Source: Dehalococcoidia bacterium (GTDB lineage Bacteria; Chloroflexota; Dehalococcoidia; Lucifugimonadales; Lucifugimonadaceae). From it: a stretch of 64,000 bases of DNA. The DNA lies in contig SHXW01000001.1 in the NCBI GenBank assembly GCA_009693115.1, forward strand, positions 62,001 to 126,000, read 5' to 3'. Position 1 is the stretch's first letter; each line of letters opens with the position of its first letter. The notes beneath the pieces are model-generated. The model was not told the origin of the DNA. It searched no databases and worked only from the letters and a program-made list of their open reading frames with translations. This document shows, piece by piece, positions 7,665 through 16,323 of the stretch. The translations under genes and the position numbers were made by a program.

Positions 7665-8333
7665 TTAAGCCCGTGCCCGAACGACGTTCGGCACAAACGC
7701 TGCAATGTCCTTGAAACCAATCGCTCCCTCCCGGACTATCACCGGCGGCGATTTGGTGAAGTCAATCACCGTTGAGGGTGCGCTATGCGTGCCGCACTCC
7801 CCTTGCACGATCAATCCCATCTTCGCGCCAAGTTCTTGTTCGACACCGGCGGCATTCTTGTGAGGCTGACCGCCGGAGGAGTTCGCGCTTGTACCACAGA
7901 CCGGGCCTCCGAAAGCTCGGATGAGCCGCAGAGCGAGGACATGGTCTGGTACTCGTACGCCGACGCCGTCGCCCCCGGCAGCAATCTCGCTGGGCACTTC
8001 GGGCCGTTTAGGCAGCACAATCGTTAGCGCTCCGGGCCAGAACTTCTCCGCTAGCCTCTGCGCTTGCTCAGAGAATGATCGTGCGATTTTGAGCGTGTCT
8101 TCCGGACCTGCAACGAGCAAAGGCATCGGGCGGGTTTCTGCCCTGCCCTTTGCCTCAAACACCTTTCGCACAGCCGCTGGGTTCAGAGCGTCCGCTCCGA
8201 GAGCGTAAAACGTATCGGTGGGAAACGCCACCAGTCCGCCTGCGGCCAGAATGTCCGCGGCACGAGCAATTATCTGTTCTTCGCTACTGTGGACCAACGC
8301 TGCCTCGCTGAGTTCAATGTGAGTTTGCCGCAC
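7665..8333 (-). CDS. tsaC: Threonylcarbamoyl-AMP synthase (Sua5/YciO/YrdC)
   Basis: Makes threonylcarbamoyl-AMP from threonine, bicarbonate and ATP for the t6A37 modification of ANN-decoding tRNAs. GLVAFPTDTFYALGADA, KGRAETRPMPLLV and CGTSANSSGG are the family's nucleotide-binding motifs. I chose the GTG at 8333 (MRQTHIEL); the longer frame to 8450 would overlap the divergent guaA start and adds unconserved residues. Length is then about 222 residues, as expected for the short TsaC type without a Sua5 domain. Confidence 0.92.
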   Translation of the reverse strand: MRQTHIELSEAALVHSSEEQIIARAADILAAGGLVAFPTDTFYALGADALNPAAVRKVFEAKGRAETRPMPLLVAGPEDTLKIARSFSEQAQRLAEKFWPGALTIVLPKRPEVPSEIAAGGDGVGVRVPDHVLALRLIRAFGGPVCGTSANSSGGQPHKNAAGVEQELGAKMGLIVQGECGTHSAPSTVIDFTKSPPVIVREGAIGFKDIAAFVPNVVRARA

Positions 8334-8417
8334 TATATGACAGATGCTACTCTGAACGTTCCCATACCCGCTCCACCGCCACTCTTGTAATACCACTCTC
8401 AGGAGCCGGCCTTTTCC

Positions 8418-10118
8418 ATGACCTCCCAGAAGCCAGACAAGGCCTCGCACAGGGTCGCAACCTCGGATGACATAGAGGTGGCAACCTATCTTGAAATCGC
8501 TCAGGGCGATAAGACGAAGGCCGCACCCAGTCCGGTCTCTTCCCAGCCCGCTGCGAGCCCTGCAGGACGGACCGCCAAACCTGAAACGATCCTCATCCTA
8601 GACTTCGGATCACAATACAGCCGCCTCATCGCCCGCCGCGTCAGAGAGGCCAACGTTTACTGCGAGATCATCCCGCACACAGCCGGGCCAGCAACACTAC
8701 GCTCGCAGAACGTGATGGGGATCATCCTCTCGGGTGGCCCCGCCAGCGTATACGAGGCAGGCGCTCCTCAGGCACCAGGCTGGGTCTTTGACGCTGGAGT
8801 GCCTGTGTTGGGCATCTGCTACGGGATGCAACTCCTTGCGCACCAACTCGGTGGCAAGGTCGCTCCCGGTGCCGCTCGCGAATACGGCTTCGCTACCATC
8901 AACAAGCAGGAAGGCGACAACCCTCTGCTTTCCGGTCTGGACTCCGCTGTGCCGGTCTGGATGAGCCACGGAGACCGAATAGACATTATGCCGCCGGGGT
9001 TCAGGGCACTCGCCCACTCGGAAAACTCGCCCGTCGCGGTCATGGGGAACGGCCGAGGCCTCTACGGTATCCAATTCCATCCTGAAGTCGCTCACACGCC
9101 TCAAGGCGCTGAGATCATTAGGAACTTCCTGTACCGGATATGCGGCTGCTCCGCATCTTGGACGCCGACAAATTTCGTGACCGACGCCGTCACCCGCATC
9201 CAAGGTCAAGTTGGTCCAGACGGCCGGGTGATCTGCGCCCTTTCCGGCGGCGTAGACTCCGCTGTCGCCGCTGTGCTTATCCATCAGGCCATCGGCGACC
9301 GCCTGACCTGCATTTTTGTCAACAACGGACTCATGCGCCGTGGTGAGCCGGAGCGCGTGCGGGACATGTTTGCCCGCAACATCGGCCTCAAGCTGGTGTA
9401 TGTGGACGCATCGGAGCGATTTCTGGCTTCGTTAAAAGGCGTCACAGACCCGGAGGTCAAGCGTAAACGCATAGGCGCGGAATTCATCAACGTATTCGAA
9501 GAACAGGCGAACGCTCTCGGCAAGGTGGACTTCCTGGCGCAGGGCACGCTCTACCCCGACGTGATCGAAAGCGCCACTTCAGAGTCGAAGGCGGCGCACA
9601 AGATCAAGACGCACCATAACGTTGGTGGCCTGCCGGAACATATGAAACTGCGCCTCATAGAGCCGCTGCGTTTTCTGTTCAAGGACGAGGTGCGGCTGGC
9701 CGGACGGGAACTCGGCATGCCTTCAGAGGTGTTGAACCGCCAACCCTTCCCAGGCCCGGGGCTCGCCATCAGGGTCATCGGTGAGATCACGCACGAAAGG
9801 TTGGAAATACTGCGGGCTGCGGATTGGATCGTCATAGACGAGATTAAACGGGACAATCTCTACGACAAACTTTGGCAGAGTTTCGCCGTCCTCACAGACA
9901 CGCGGTCCGTGGGTGTCATGGGAGACCTCCGCACTTACTCGTATGTGGTGGCGATCAGGGCCGTGACTAGCAACGACGCCATGACAGCTGACTGGGCTCG
10001 GCTACCCTACGAAACGCTCGCCCGCATATCGTCCCGAATCGTGAATGAAGTGGCGGGCGTGAACCGTGTCGTTTACGACGTGACTTCGAAGCCCCCTGGC
10101 ACCATCGAGTGGGAGTGA
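8418..10118 (+). CDS. guaA: GMP synthase (glutamine-hydrolysing) with N-terminal extension
   Basis: Converts XMP to GMP using glutamine and ATP. The class I glutaminase domain starts at [20 protein letters not shown] near residue 58, with the nucleophile in GICYGMQ and the His/Glu pair in FHPEVAHT. The ATP-pyrophosphatase domain has the P-loop LSGGVDSAV, and the C-terminal dimerisation domain ends in KPPGTIEWE. The first 57 residues are an extra Ala/Pro/Ser-rich leader absent from most GuaA proteins. AGGAG lies 13 bases before the ATG. tsaC is divergent across about 84 bases. Confidence 0.97.
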   Translation: MTSQKPDKASHRVATSDDIEVATYLEIAQGDKTKAAPSPVSSQPAASPAGRTAKPETILILDFGSQYSRLIARRVREANVYCEIIPHTAGPATLRSQNVMGIILSGGPASVYEAGAPQAPGWVFDAGVPVLGICYGMQLLAHQLGGKVAPGAAREYGFATINKQEGDNPLLSGLDSAVPVWMSHGDRIDIMPPGFRALAHSENSPVAVMGNGRGLYGIQFHPEVAHTPQGAEIIRNFLYRICGCSASWTPTNFVTDAVTRIQGQVGPDGRVICALSGGVDSAVAAVLIHQAIGDRLTCIFVNNGLMRRGEPERVRDMFARNIGLKLVYVDASERFLASLKGVTDPEVKRKRIGAEFINVFEEQANALGKVDFLAQGTLYPDVIESATSESKAAHKIKTHHNVGGLPEHMKLRLIEPLRFLFKDEVRLAGRELGMPSEVLNRQPFPGPGLAIRVIGEITHERLEILRAADWIVIDEIKRDNLYDKLWQSFAVLTDTRSVGVMGDLRTYSYVVAIRAVTSNDAMTADWARLPYETLARISSRIVNEVAGVNRVVYDVTSKPPGTIEWE

Positions 10119-10182
10119 GGCTTCGCCTCTTTTCGTTTACTCTTTTCCTTCTCGGAGATTTGAACCTGAGATCCGGATGATG

Positions 10183-10227
10183 GCGAGACTTCTCTCTCAC
10201 CCTGACCCTCTCCCGCTGGGAGAGGGG
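10183..10227. repeat. Hairpin repeat copy between guaA and purD
   Basis: CCCTCTCCC (10206-10214) and GGGAGAGGG (10218-10226) form a perfect 9-bp stem with a three-base loop, preceded by ACTTCTCTCTCACCCTGA. Read on the minus strand the tail is GTGAGAGAGAAGTCTCGCC, matching the copies at pgk and after purD. It may also act as a terminator for guaA. Confidence 0.75.
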
Positions 10228-10265
10228 ATCGCGTTCCTTGCCTGAAAAGACAGGCAGATGACACT

Positions 10266-11567
10266 GTGAAAATCCTTCTCGTAGGCTCAGGCGGTCGCGA
10301 GCACGCCATCGCATGGAAGCTCGCCCGGAGCCGCCATGTTCCCAATCTAATCATCGCCCCCGGCAACGCCGGCACGGCTGCGCTGGGCGAGAATGTCCCT
10401 GTCAAAGCGATGGACCTCCCCGGCATGGTGAAGCTGGCGAAAGCGCGCGGCGTCGATTTTGTCTTCGTAGCGCCGGACGACCCGCTGGCCGCGGGCATGG
10501 TTGACGAGATGCAGAAGGCCGGGATCATGGCGTTTGGCCCCACCGCCGCGGCTGCACGCATCGAATCGTCGAAGGTTTGGGCCAAGCAACTGATGATTCG
10601 CAACGGCATACCGACGGCTCGGGTGGACGTTTTCGACAACGCCTCCGCTGCCCTGTCGCACATAGAGCGCGCCCCGGAGGGATCGATCGTCATCAAGGTC
10701 GATGGCCTCGCACAGGGCAAAGGCGTCGTTGTGCCAGCCACGCGACAGGAAGCTGTCGCCGCGGTGCGCTCGATGATGGAGGAGCTTGTTTTCGGAAATG
10801 CGGGACGCAGAATCCTTGTCGAAGAGCGGATGAGCGGCCCAGAAGTCAGCGTCTTCGCTTTTGTCTGTGGCAGTTTCGTGTCCGACGAAATAGCGGCGTG
10901 CGACTATAAGCGCGTGAACGATGGCGACACCGGCCCCAACACAGGCGGCATGGGCGCCTACTCCCCGCCCGAGTTCTGGACGCCTGAGCTTGCTGCACGC
11001 GTCCGCCGGGAAGTCCTTGAACCTGTGGCACGGGCGATGGTCAAAGAGGGTTGTCCATTCAACGGCGTCCTATACGCGGGGCTGATGCTTACCAGCGAAG
11101 GCCCGAGGGTAGTTGAGTTCAACTGCCGTCTCGGCGACCCCGAGGCTCAGGTCATACTGCCCCGCCTGGAGTCCGACCTTGTGGATATTTGTCTGGCAAT
11201 GGCGAGCGGCACGCTTTCCAAGACAGCCGTTCGTTGGGGAGGTGACCCGCACGTCGGCGTCGTCCTCGCCTCAGGCGGATATCCCGGCAAATACCCGACG
11301 GGTTACCTGATTTCCGGGCTGGCGGAGGCTGCCAACGATGCCCTAATTTTCCACGCCGGGACGAAGATCGGCCCCGGCTCCGAAGTCCTGACAAATGGCG
11401 GACGTGTCGTGATGGCCGTCGGCTCAGGCAAGAGCGTCGCATCTGCGCGTGGCAGCGCCTACCGGTCAACCGCTAAGATCAAGTTTGAAGGCGCTCACTA
11501 CCGCATGGACATCGCGGCGCGGTCCGCGGCCAGTGGGTCCCACTCCCGTCAGGAGAGGGCAGTGTGA
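10266..11567 (+). CDS. purD: Phosphoribosylamine-glycine ligase (GAR synthetase)
   Basis: ATP-grasp enzyme joining phosphoribosylamine and glycine in purine synthesis. The N-terminus GSGGREHAIAWKLARS is diagnostic; the ATP-grasp centre has KVDGLAQGKGVVV and EERMSGPEVSVFAF, followed by NTGGMGAYSP and EFNCRLGDPEAQVILPRL. The C-terminal domain ends normally near FEGAHYRMDIA, and the last dozen residues (ending GSHSRQERAV) and the stop codon are encoded by a copy of the dispersed hairpin repeat. Confidence 0.97.
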   Translation: MKILLVGSGGREHAIAWKLARSRHVPNLIIAPGNAGTAALGENVPVKAMDLPGMVKLAKARGVDFVFVAPDDPLAAGMVDEMQKAGIMAFGPTAAAARIESSKVWAKQLMIRNGIPTARVDVFDNASAALSHIERAPEGSIVIKVDGLAQGKGVVVPATRQEAVAAVRSMMEELVFGNAGRRILVEERMSGPEVSVFAFVCGSFVSDEIAACDYKRVNDGDTGPNTGGMGAYSPPEFWTPELAARVRREVLEPVARAMVKEGCPFNGVLYAGLMLTSEGPRVVEFNCRLGDPEAQVILPRLESDLVDICLAMASGTLSKTAVRWGGDPHVGVVLASGGYPGKYPTGYLISGLAEAANDALIFHAGTKIGPGSEVLTNGGRVVMAVGSGKSVASARGSAYRSTAKIKFEGAHYRMDIAARSAASGSHSRQERAV

Positions 11568-11600
11568 GGGAGAAGCCTCCGCCATTACTGAGATAGTCTC
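11533..11600 (+). repeat. Hairpin repeat copy spanning the purD stop and the next gene start
   Basis: CCCACTCC-GTCA-GGAGAGGG is an imperfect hairpin and is followed by GTGTGAGGGAGAAGCCTCC and GCCATTACTGAGATAGTCTC. It matches the copy upstream of pgk for most of its length. The TGA of purD lies inside it. Its last 16 bases differ at one position from the terminal repeat of the insertion sequence at 6652-7574. Confidence 0.75.
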
Positions 11601-12270
11601 CAAACCCCGCCCTCTAACCGTCATCTGCGACTTCGATGACACCGCGGCTTCACAGAACGTTGCTCGCCTCCTCCTTGACCGCTTCGCAGAGGGCCGTGAC
11701 AAAAGGCACGTTGAAGATTTTCGCGCAGGGCGGATCACTTTCCGCGAGTATCAGGAGCGCAGTTTCAACGAGATTCATGTGCCGATTTCTGAGATGGAGG
11801 CCCACGTCCGGAATAACGCCTCCCTCCGGACAGGGTTTGCAGAAGCCGTCGCAGCGGCCCGGCAGGCCGGCGCTGGTTTCGCCATCGCATCCGCCGGTAT
11901 TGAGTTCTATATCCGTCCTCTGCTTGAACGTGAGGGCCACGGAGCGTTGCCCATCGTCGCTGTAAAGGCAACACAGGCTGCCCATGGTTCGGCTGACCCC
12001 ATCAGATACGATTACCCTGTCTCCCGCGAAGGCTGCGAGGGTGACTGGGCGGTCTGCAAGTGCAAGGTTGTCCAGAAGGCGCAGGGGGAGGGTGGAACCG
12101 TGATCTTCGTTGGCGACGGGATACGCTCCGACGCCTGCGCTGCTGGTAAGGCTGACAAGGTTTTCGCGCGAGCGAAGCTCCTCGAACATTGCACGACCAA
12201 CGGAATCAAGGCGACGCCATTTGATGACTTCCTTCCTCTTGCAGAGTTCTTGAGACAGTTCATTCGGTGA
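11584..12270 (+). CDS. HAD-superfamily phosphatase (MtnX/SerB-like)
   Basis: Contains HAD motif I as VICDFDDTAAS near the N-terminus, motif II around FAIASAGIEFYI, and motif III/IV as VIFVGDGIRSDACAAGKAD near residue 185. The pattern resembles MtnX-type 2-hydroxy-3-keto-5-methylthiopentenyl-1-phosphate phosphatases and phosphoserine phosphatases; the substrate is not clear. No ATG or TTG lies near the conserved start. An ATT at 11584 follows GAGGGAGAAG at a good distance, giving ITEIVSK, the same opening as pgk; the nearest standard alternative is a GTG at 11533 inside purD. It is probably co-transcribed with purD. Confidence 0.75.
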   Translation: MTEIVSKPRPLTVICDFDDTAASQNVARLLLDRFAEGRDKRHVEDFRAGRITFREYQERSFNEIHVPISEMEAHVRNNASLRTGFAEAVAAARQAGAGFAIASAGIEFYIRPLLEREGHGALPIVAVKATQAAHGSADPIRYDYPVSREGCEGDWAVCKCKVVQKAQGEGGTVIFVGDGIRSDACAAGKADKVFARAKLLEHCTTNGIKATPFDDFLPLAEFLRQFIR

Positions 12271-12343
12271 CGGGAACCAACAAAATGCGATTCACCATCT
12301 CCGTCCAATTTGGCTCCACCCATTCCCGGAATGACAAACAGCC

Positions 12344-13732
12344 ATGATCGATCGCTACTCACTCCCCGAAATGAAGAAGGTCTGGTCTGACGGTCACGCC
12401 TTTGAGCTGTGGCTCAAGGTGGAGATCGCCGCCTGTCAGGCCTGGACCAGGCTGGGCGTCATCCCTCCCGCCGACATGGAGAAGATCCGCCGGGCAAAGT
12501 TCGACCAGGCTGCCTATGACCGCCACTTTCAGTCGACGAAGCACGATGTGGTGTCCTTCACGCGAGCCGTGTCCGAAAGCCTTGGCCCGGAGAGCCGCTG
12601 GGTCCACCACGGTCTGACCTCCAATGACGTCAAAGACACCGCCCTTTCCATGCAAATGGCTGAGTCGCTGGACATCATTGCCCATGACATTTCAAAGCTC
12701 ATGGGCGTGCTCAAGCGCCGGGCCGAGGAGTTCCGCGACACTCCCTGCATCGGTCGCTCTCACGGCGTACACGCCGAACCGATGAGCTTTGGCCTGAAAC
12801 TCGCCCTCTGGTGGGACGAGATGCGCCGCCACAGTGAGCGCATCGCAGAGACACGCGGGCGCGTGGCCGTGGGCAAGGTCTCCGGTCCAGTGGGCACATA
12901 CGCCAGCGTGCCACCTGAAATCGAAGAGTCCGTCTGCAGTCAGCTCGGTCTTGCGCCAGCACCCGTCTCCAACCAGGTCATCCAGCGAGACCGCCACGCA
13001 GAGTTCGTGCAACGCCTTGCCCTCATTGCCGCCTCACTTGAAAAGTTCGCCACTGAAATCCGTGGCCTGCAGCGCACAGAAGTTCGTGAGGTAGAGGAAC
13101 CGTTCGGCACTCCCGGATTCGTCAGCACAGGCTCGTCGTCAATGCCCCACAAGCGCAACCCCGAGCTCTCCGAACGCATCTGCGGCCTCGCCCGGCTCGT
13201 GCGTGGATACTCCATCTCAGCGCTGGAAAACGTTGCTCTCTGGCATGAGCGGGATATCTCCCACTCGTCGGCGGAGCGCATGATCCTTCCCGACTCCTCC
13301 CTCGCCGTGGACTACATGCTCGATCTGTTCACCGGAATTGTTGACGGTATGAGAGTTCACACAGACCGCATGGCGCACAACATGGAGTTGACCCGCGGGC
13401 TCGTCTTCTCGCCTAGAGTGATGCTGGCCCTTGTAGAAGCCGGGATGGACCGCAAACAGGCGTATGAACTCGTGCAGGCGCACTCCATGCAGACTTGGGA
13501 ATCAGGCGGCGACTTCCGCGAGCGCGTCGCTGCTGACTCTCATGTAACAAACCTTATCCAGCAGGGCGAATTGATGACTCTCTTCGACTATGCCTACTTC
13601 CTGCGTTACACGGACCACACGTTCAATCGGCTGGGGTTTGCTACGAAGTCACGCAGCGCAAAGCCGAGGGCCGGAAAACCGGTGGGAAAAGCGCGCTCCG
13701 CCAAGGGCGCAGCTCCGGCGGGTCGCGGATGA
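12344..13732 (+). CDS. purB: Adenylosuccinate lyase
   Basis: Cleaves SAICAR to AICAR and adenylosuccinate to AMP. The fumarase/aspartase-superfamily signature GSSSMPHKRNPELSE lies near residue 265, with the SxxxxxxDVxxT segment (GLTSNDVKDTALS) and GRSHGVHAEPMSFG carrying catalytic histidines. The body is normal length, followed by a basic Lys/Arg/Ala tail of about 30 residues at the C-terminus that is not part of the fold. The stop overlaps the purC start by four bases (ATGA), so the two are translationally coupled. Confidence 0.97.
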   Translation: MIDRYSLPEMKKVWSDGHAFELWLKVEIAACQAWTRLGVIPPADMEKIRRAKFDQAAYDRHFQSTKHDVVSFTRAVSESLGPESRWVHHGLTSNDVKDTALSMQMAESLDIIAHDISKLMGVLKRRAEEFRDTPCIGRSHGVHAEPMSFGLKLALWWDEMRRHSERIAETRGRVAVGKVSGPVGTYASVPPEIEESVCSQLGLAPAPVSNQVIQRDRHAEFVQRLALIAASLEKFATEIRGLQRTEVREVEEPFGTPGFVSTGSSSMPHKRNPELSERICGLARLVRGYSISALENVALWHERDISHSSAERMILPDSSLAVDYMLDLFTGIVDGMRVHTDRMAHNMELTRGLVFSPRVMLALVEAGMDRKQAYELVQAHSMQTWESGGDFRERVAADSHVTNLIQQGELMTLFDYAYFLRYTDHTFNRLGFATKSRSAKPRAGKPVGKARSAKGAAPAGRG

Positions 13733-14640
13733 CCGCGGCCATCTTCGAGACAAACCTGACCGGCTTGATCCACCGAGGCAAGGTCAGGGATACATACGAC
13801 ATAGGCGGCGGACTACTGCTCATGGTCGCCTCCGACCGCATCTCCGCCTTTGACGTCGTCCTGCCAACGCCTGTCCCCGGCAAGGGCGCTGTTCTGGCTC
13901 AGATGTCCGCCTTTTGGTTCAACCTGACAAGGCCCGTCATCAAGAACCACCTTGTTGGCATGGGAGACGACCACGCTGCGCTGGCGGGTGTCGCCCGCAC
14001 AGGTGCTCTGGCTGAACTCAAACCTGAACTAGAAAAGCGCGCCATGGTGGTGCGCAAGGCAAGACGCGTAGACATGGAGTGCGTAGTCCGGGCTTATCTG
14101 GCAGGCTCCGCCTGGGCTGAGTACCGGCAGCACGGCACGCTCAACGGCGCGCCTCTGACGAAGGGCCTCCGTGAGGCGGAACGCCTGCCCCATCTCATGT
14201 TCACGCCCTCGACCAAGGCAGAGGCTGGTCATGACATGCCACTGACCAGAAAAGAGGGTGAAGACCTGGTCGGCAGGGATCTTTACGCCTTGCTGGAGCG
14301 GGCCAGTCTGGACGTCTTCAGCGCCGCGCATGACCATGCCCGCAGCCGTGGAATGATCATCGCGGACACAAAGATGGAGTTCGGGTTCATAGACGGCGAA
14401 CTAGCCCTCATAGACGAGATCCTCACGCCAGACTCTTCCCGGTTCTGGGACGAGAATGACTGGAAGCCGGGGTCATCGCCTCATGCCTATGACAAGCAGT
14501 TCGTCCGGAACTGGCTGATCCAGTCAGGGTGGAACAAAGAGCCGCCCGCTCCTGCTCTTCCATCAGACATAATCCAAAGGACGAGCGAACGCTACGTGCA
14601 GGCTTATGAACGCCTTACCGGTCGGACGCTAATGCTCTGA
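13729..14640 (+). CDS. purC: SAICAR synthetase
   Basis: Phosphoribosylaminoimidazole-succinocarboxamide synthase, which makes the substrate of the upstream PurB. The N-terminus IHRGKVRDTYDIGGGLLLMVASDRISAFDV is characteristic, with MECVVRAYLAGSAWAEY, FTPSTKAEAGHD and GFIDGELALIDEILTPDSSRFW following. At 303 residues it is the longer PurC type rather than the 235-residue E. coli type. It overlaps purB by four bases. Confidence 0.97.
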   Translation: MTAAIFETNLTGLIHRGKVRDTYDIGGGLLLMVASDRISAFDVVLPTPVPGKGAVLAQMSAFWFNLTRPVIKNHLVGMGDDHAALAGVARTGALAELKPELEKRAMVVRKARRVDMECVVRAYLAGSAWAEYRQHGTLNGAPLTKGLREAERLPHLMFTPSTKAEAGHDMPLTRKEGEDLVGRDLYALLERASLDVFSAAHDHARSRGMIIADTKMEFGFIDGELALIDEILTPDSSRFWDENDWKPGSSPHAYDKQFVRNWLIQSGWNKEPPAPALPSDIIQRTSERYVQAYERLTGRTLML

Positions 14641-14715
14641 CCCGCACAGCCGGGGGGACTCCGATCTGCTGTAAACAGGAGATATGTCTCCGGTCAGTGC
14701 GTCCATCTGCGCTGG

Positions 14716-14743
14716 TTGCACCGTTACACTACTGCCCTATCCT
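14716..14743 (+). promoter_or_regulatory. Candidate promoter for the DUF3105 pair
   Basis: TTGCAC (14716-14721) and TATCCT (14738-14743) are separated by 16 bases, about 50 bases before the downstream gene. This is only a consensus match by eye. Confidence 0.35.
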
Positions 14744-14795
14744 TGGGTAATAGACGCAGTCACTAACTCATAGCAATGGAAAGAGTCTGGCTCGA

Positions 14796-15509
14796 ATGAA
14801 GATGTTCTCCCGGAAGAAAGAAGAAGCCGTCATCGTCCCTGCGCGGGTCGCTACCCAGCGCCCGGAAGACCACCGCGGCATGTCCAAGACCGATCTCCGC
14901 GAGATCAAGCGCGAACGTTCTCGCGGCCGCAAAGGCCGTCGGCGGATGTTGATCACCGTCGGCGCAGCGATCTTCGCGGGCATATTCATCGCTGGCTTGG
15001 TGCTGCCGGGTGTTTTTAATAGCCGCCAGAACACCCGAGCCGGCCTGAACAAGGGCGGCCCAGTTTCAATAGCTGAGGATGAAGGCAGAGAGCACGTCGC
15101 GGCTGGCCAATCTCACGCGCCCTACATGACGAAGCCTGCAACTTCTGGTGACCACTGGTTCACCCCGCCTGTCACCCTCGCTCCCTACGGAGCGCCGGCC
15201 CGTTGGGGCATTTACGATGAAGTCCTGCCTGATGAAGTGCTCATCCATAATTTGGAACACGGTGGGATTGGCATGCATTATGACTGCCCAGATGGCTGTG
15301 ATGACCTCGTGAACCGGATCAAGGACCTCGTGACCACCAGCAAGTCGCAGTTCATCGTGTCTCCCTACCTCGGGATGCCGAAGAAGATCGCCATCACAGC
15401 ATGGCGGCACGTGATGTACATGGACGCGTTCGATCAGGAAAAGATTATCGAGTTCATCCGTGAATACCAGGACCGGGCGCCTGAGAGCTTGCCAAACAAC
15501 CAGTTTTAG
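14796..15509 (+). CDS. DUF3105 membrane-anchored protein
   Basis: A basic cytoplasmic N-terminus of about 50 residues is followed by one membrane segment (MLITVGAAIFAGIFIAGLVL, about residues 51-70) and an extracytoplasmic DUF3105 domain. The domain has SHAPYMTKPATSGDHW, GAPARWGIYDEVLPDE, the conserved HNLEHGGIGMHYDCPDGCDD with a Cys pair, and SQFIVSPYLGMPKKIAITAW. The biochemical role of DUF3105 is not known to me. The His and Cys content suggests metal binding or a redox disulfide, but this is speculation. It is followed by a lipoprotein paralogue. Confidence 0.85.
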   Translation: MKMFSRKKEEAVIVPARVATQRPEDHRGMSKTDLREIKRERSRGRKGRRRMLITVGAAIFAGIFIAGLVLPGVFNSRQNTRAGLNKGGPVSIAEDEGREHVAAGQSHAPYMTKPATSGDHWFTPPVTLAPYGAPARWGIYDEVLPDEVLIHNLEHGGIGMHYDCPDGCDDLVNRIKDLVTTSKSQFIVSPYLGMPKKIAITAWRHVMYMDAFDQEKIIEFIREYQDRAPESLPNNQF

Positions 15510-15625
15510 GACCCGTCCATATTTTCGGGCGGGGTGCCTGTTCACGCCTTAACCACCTGTCGGATGGCTATCCGTCCCTTCCCTAAAGGGCGAGGGTAGC
15601 TTGGGACAACTTCAGGACGCCAAAA

Positions 15626-16207
15626 TTGACCACAGACGTACGGACTTGGTTGATCTGTGCCAGCCTGTTTGTCACTGCTTTGGCGGGTTCCTGCTCGTCA
15701 GATGACAGCCAGCCAGCCGCCTTAGCCACCCCGCGTGCTGCCACGCCATCTTCAGAACTAGCGCCCCTCACCCGTGATGACGGAAGGCTCCACGTGGCGG
15801 TCGGCGCCTCCCATGCGCCGTACAGCACCATGCCAGCCACCTCAGGCCCGCACTGGTTGACGGCTCCGGTAGCCGGGGCCCCTCTGGGTGCGCCCGCCCG
15901 CTGGGGAGTCTATGGGGAAGCCCTGCCTGACGAAGTACTTGTCCACAACCTTGAGCACGGCGGAATAGGGCTGCACTACAACTGTCCGGTCGGCTGCCCG
16001 GACACTGTTGATGCGCTAGAGGGTTTCGTCTCGTCCAACTCGTCCCAGTTCATTGTCTCCCCCTACCACGGCATGAAGCCGAAGGTTGCAGTCACGGCGT
16101 GGCGGCGAGTGTTATACCTAGATGTTGTAGATGCCGATGCCATCCTCCAGTTCATCAGGCAGTACAAACGCCAGGCGCCCGAAGACGTGCCGGGAAATAT
16201 GTTCTGA
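15626..16207 (+). CDS. DUF3105 lipoprotein, tandem paralogue
   Basis: The N-terminus has a signal peptide ending in a lipobox (VTALAGSC), so the mature protein should be lipid-anchored at Cys22. The rest repeats the upstream DUF3105 domain, including SHAPYSTMPATSGPHW, GAPARWGVYGEALPDE, HNLEHGGIGLHYNCPVGC and SQFIVSPYHGMKPKVAVTAW. The start is a TTG at 15626 with AGGA nine bases before. The two copies differ in anchoring (transmembrane versus lipid) but keep the same core. Confidence 0.83.
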   Translation: MTTDVRTWLICASLFVTALAGSCSSDDSQPAALATPRAATPSSELAPLTRDDGRLHVAVGASHAPYSTMPATSGPHWLTAPVAGAPLGAPARWGVYGEALPDEVLVHNLEHGGIGLHYNCPVGCPDTVDALEGFVSSNSSQFIVSPYHGMKPKVAVTAWRRVLYLDVVDADAILQFIRQYKRQAPEDVPGNMF

Positions 16208-16210
16208 CGG

Positions 16211-16245
16211 TGTCCCCTCTCCCGCCGGGAGAGGGATAGGGTGAG
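16211..16245. repeat. Hairpin repeat copy before purS
   Basis: CCCTCTCCC (16215-16223) and GGGAGAGGG (16227-16235) form a perfect stem with loop GCC, followed by ATAGGGTGAGGGCA. It lies seven bases after the DUF3105 stop and may terminate that transcript. Confidence 0.75.
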
Positions 16246-16323
16246 GGCATTCAACCCGCCCTCAACTGCTTGCAATTCATCCACATCCTGAATCTCTTAG
16301 CGACTGAATGTGAAAACCTGCCC

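Noticed and set aside
8697-9284. A 195-residue minus-strand frame inside guaA
   Set aside because: Antisense to the glutaminase domain of GuaA; composition typical of a shadow frame.
16270-16323. An earlier in-frame start for purS
   Set aside because: The extra 18 residues are unlike PurS and the ATG at 16324 matches the family N-terminus.
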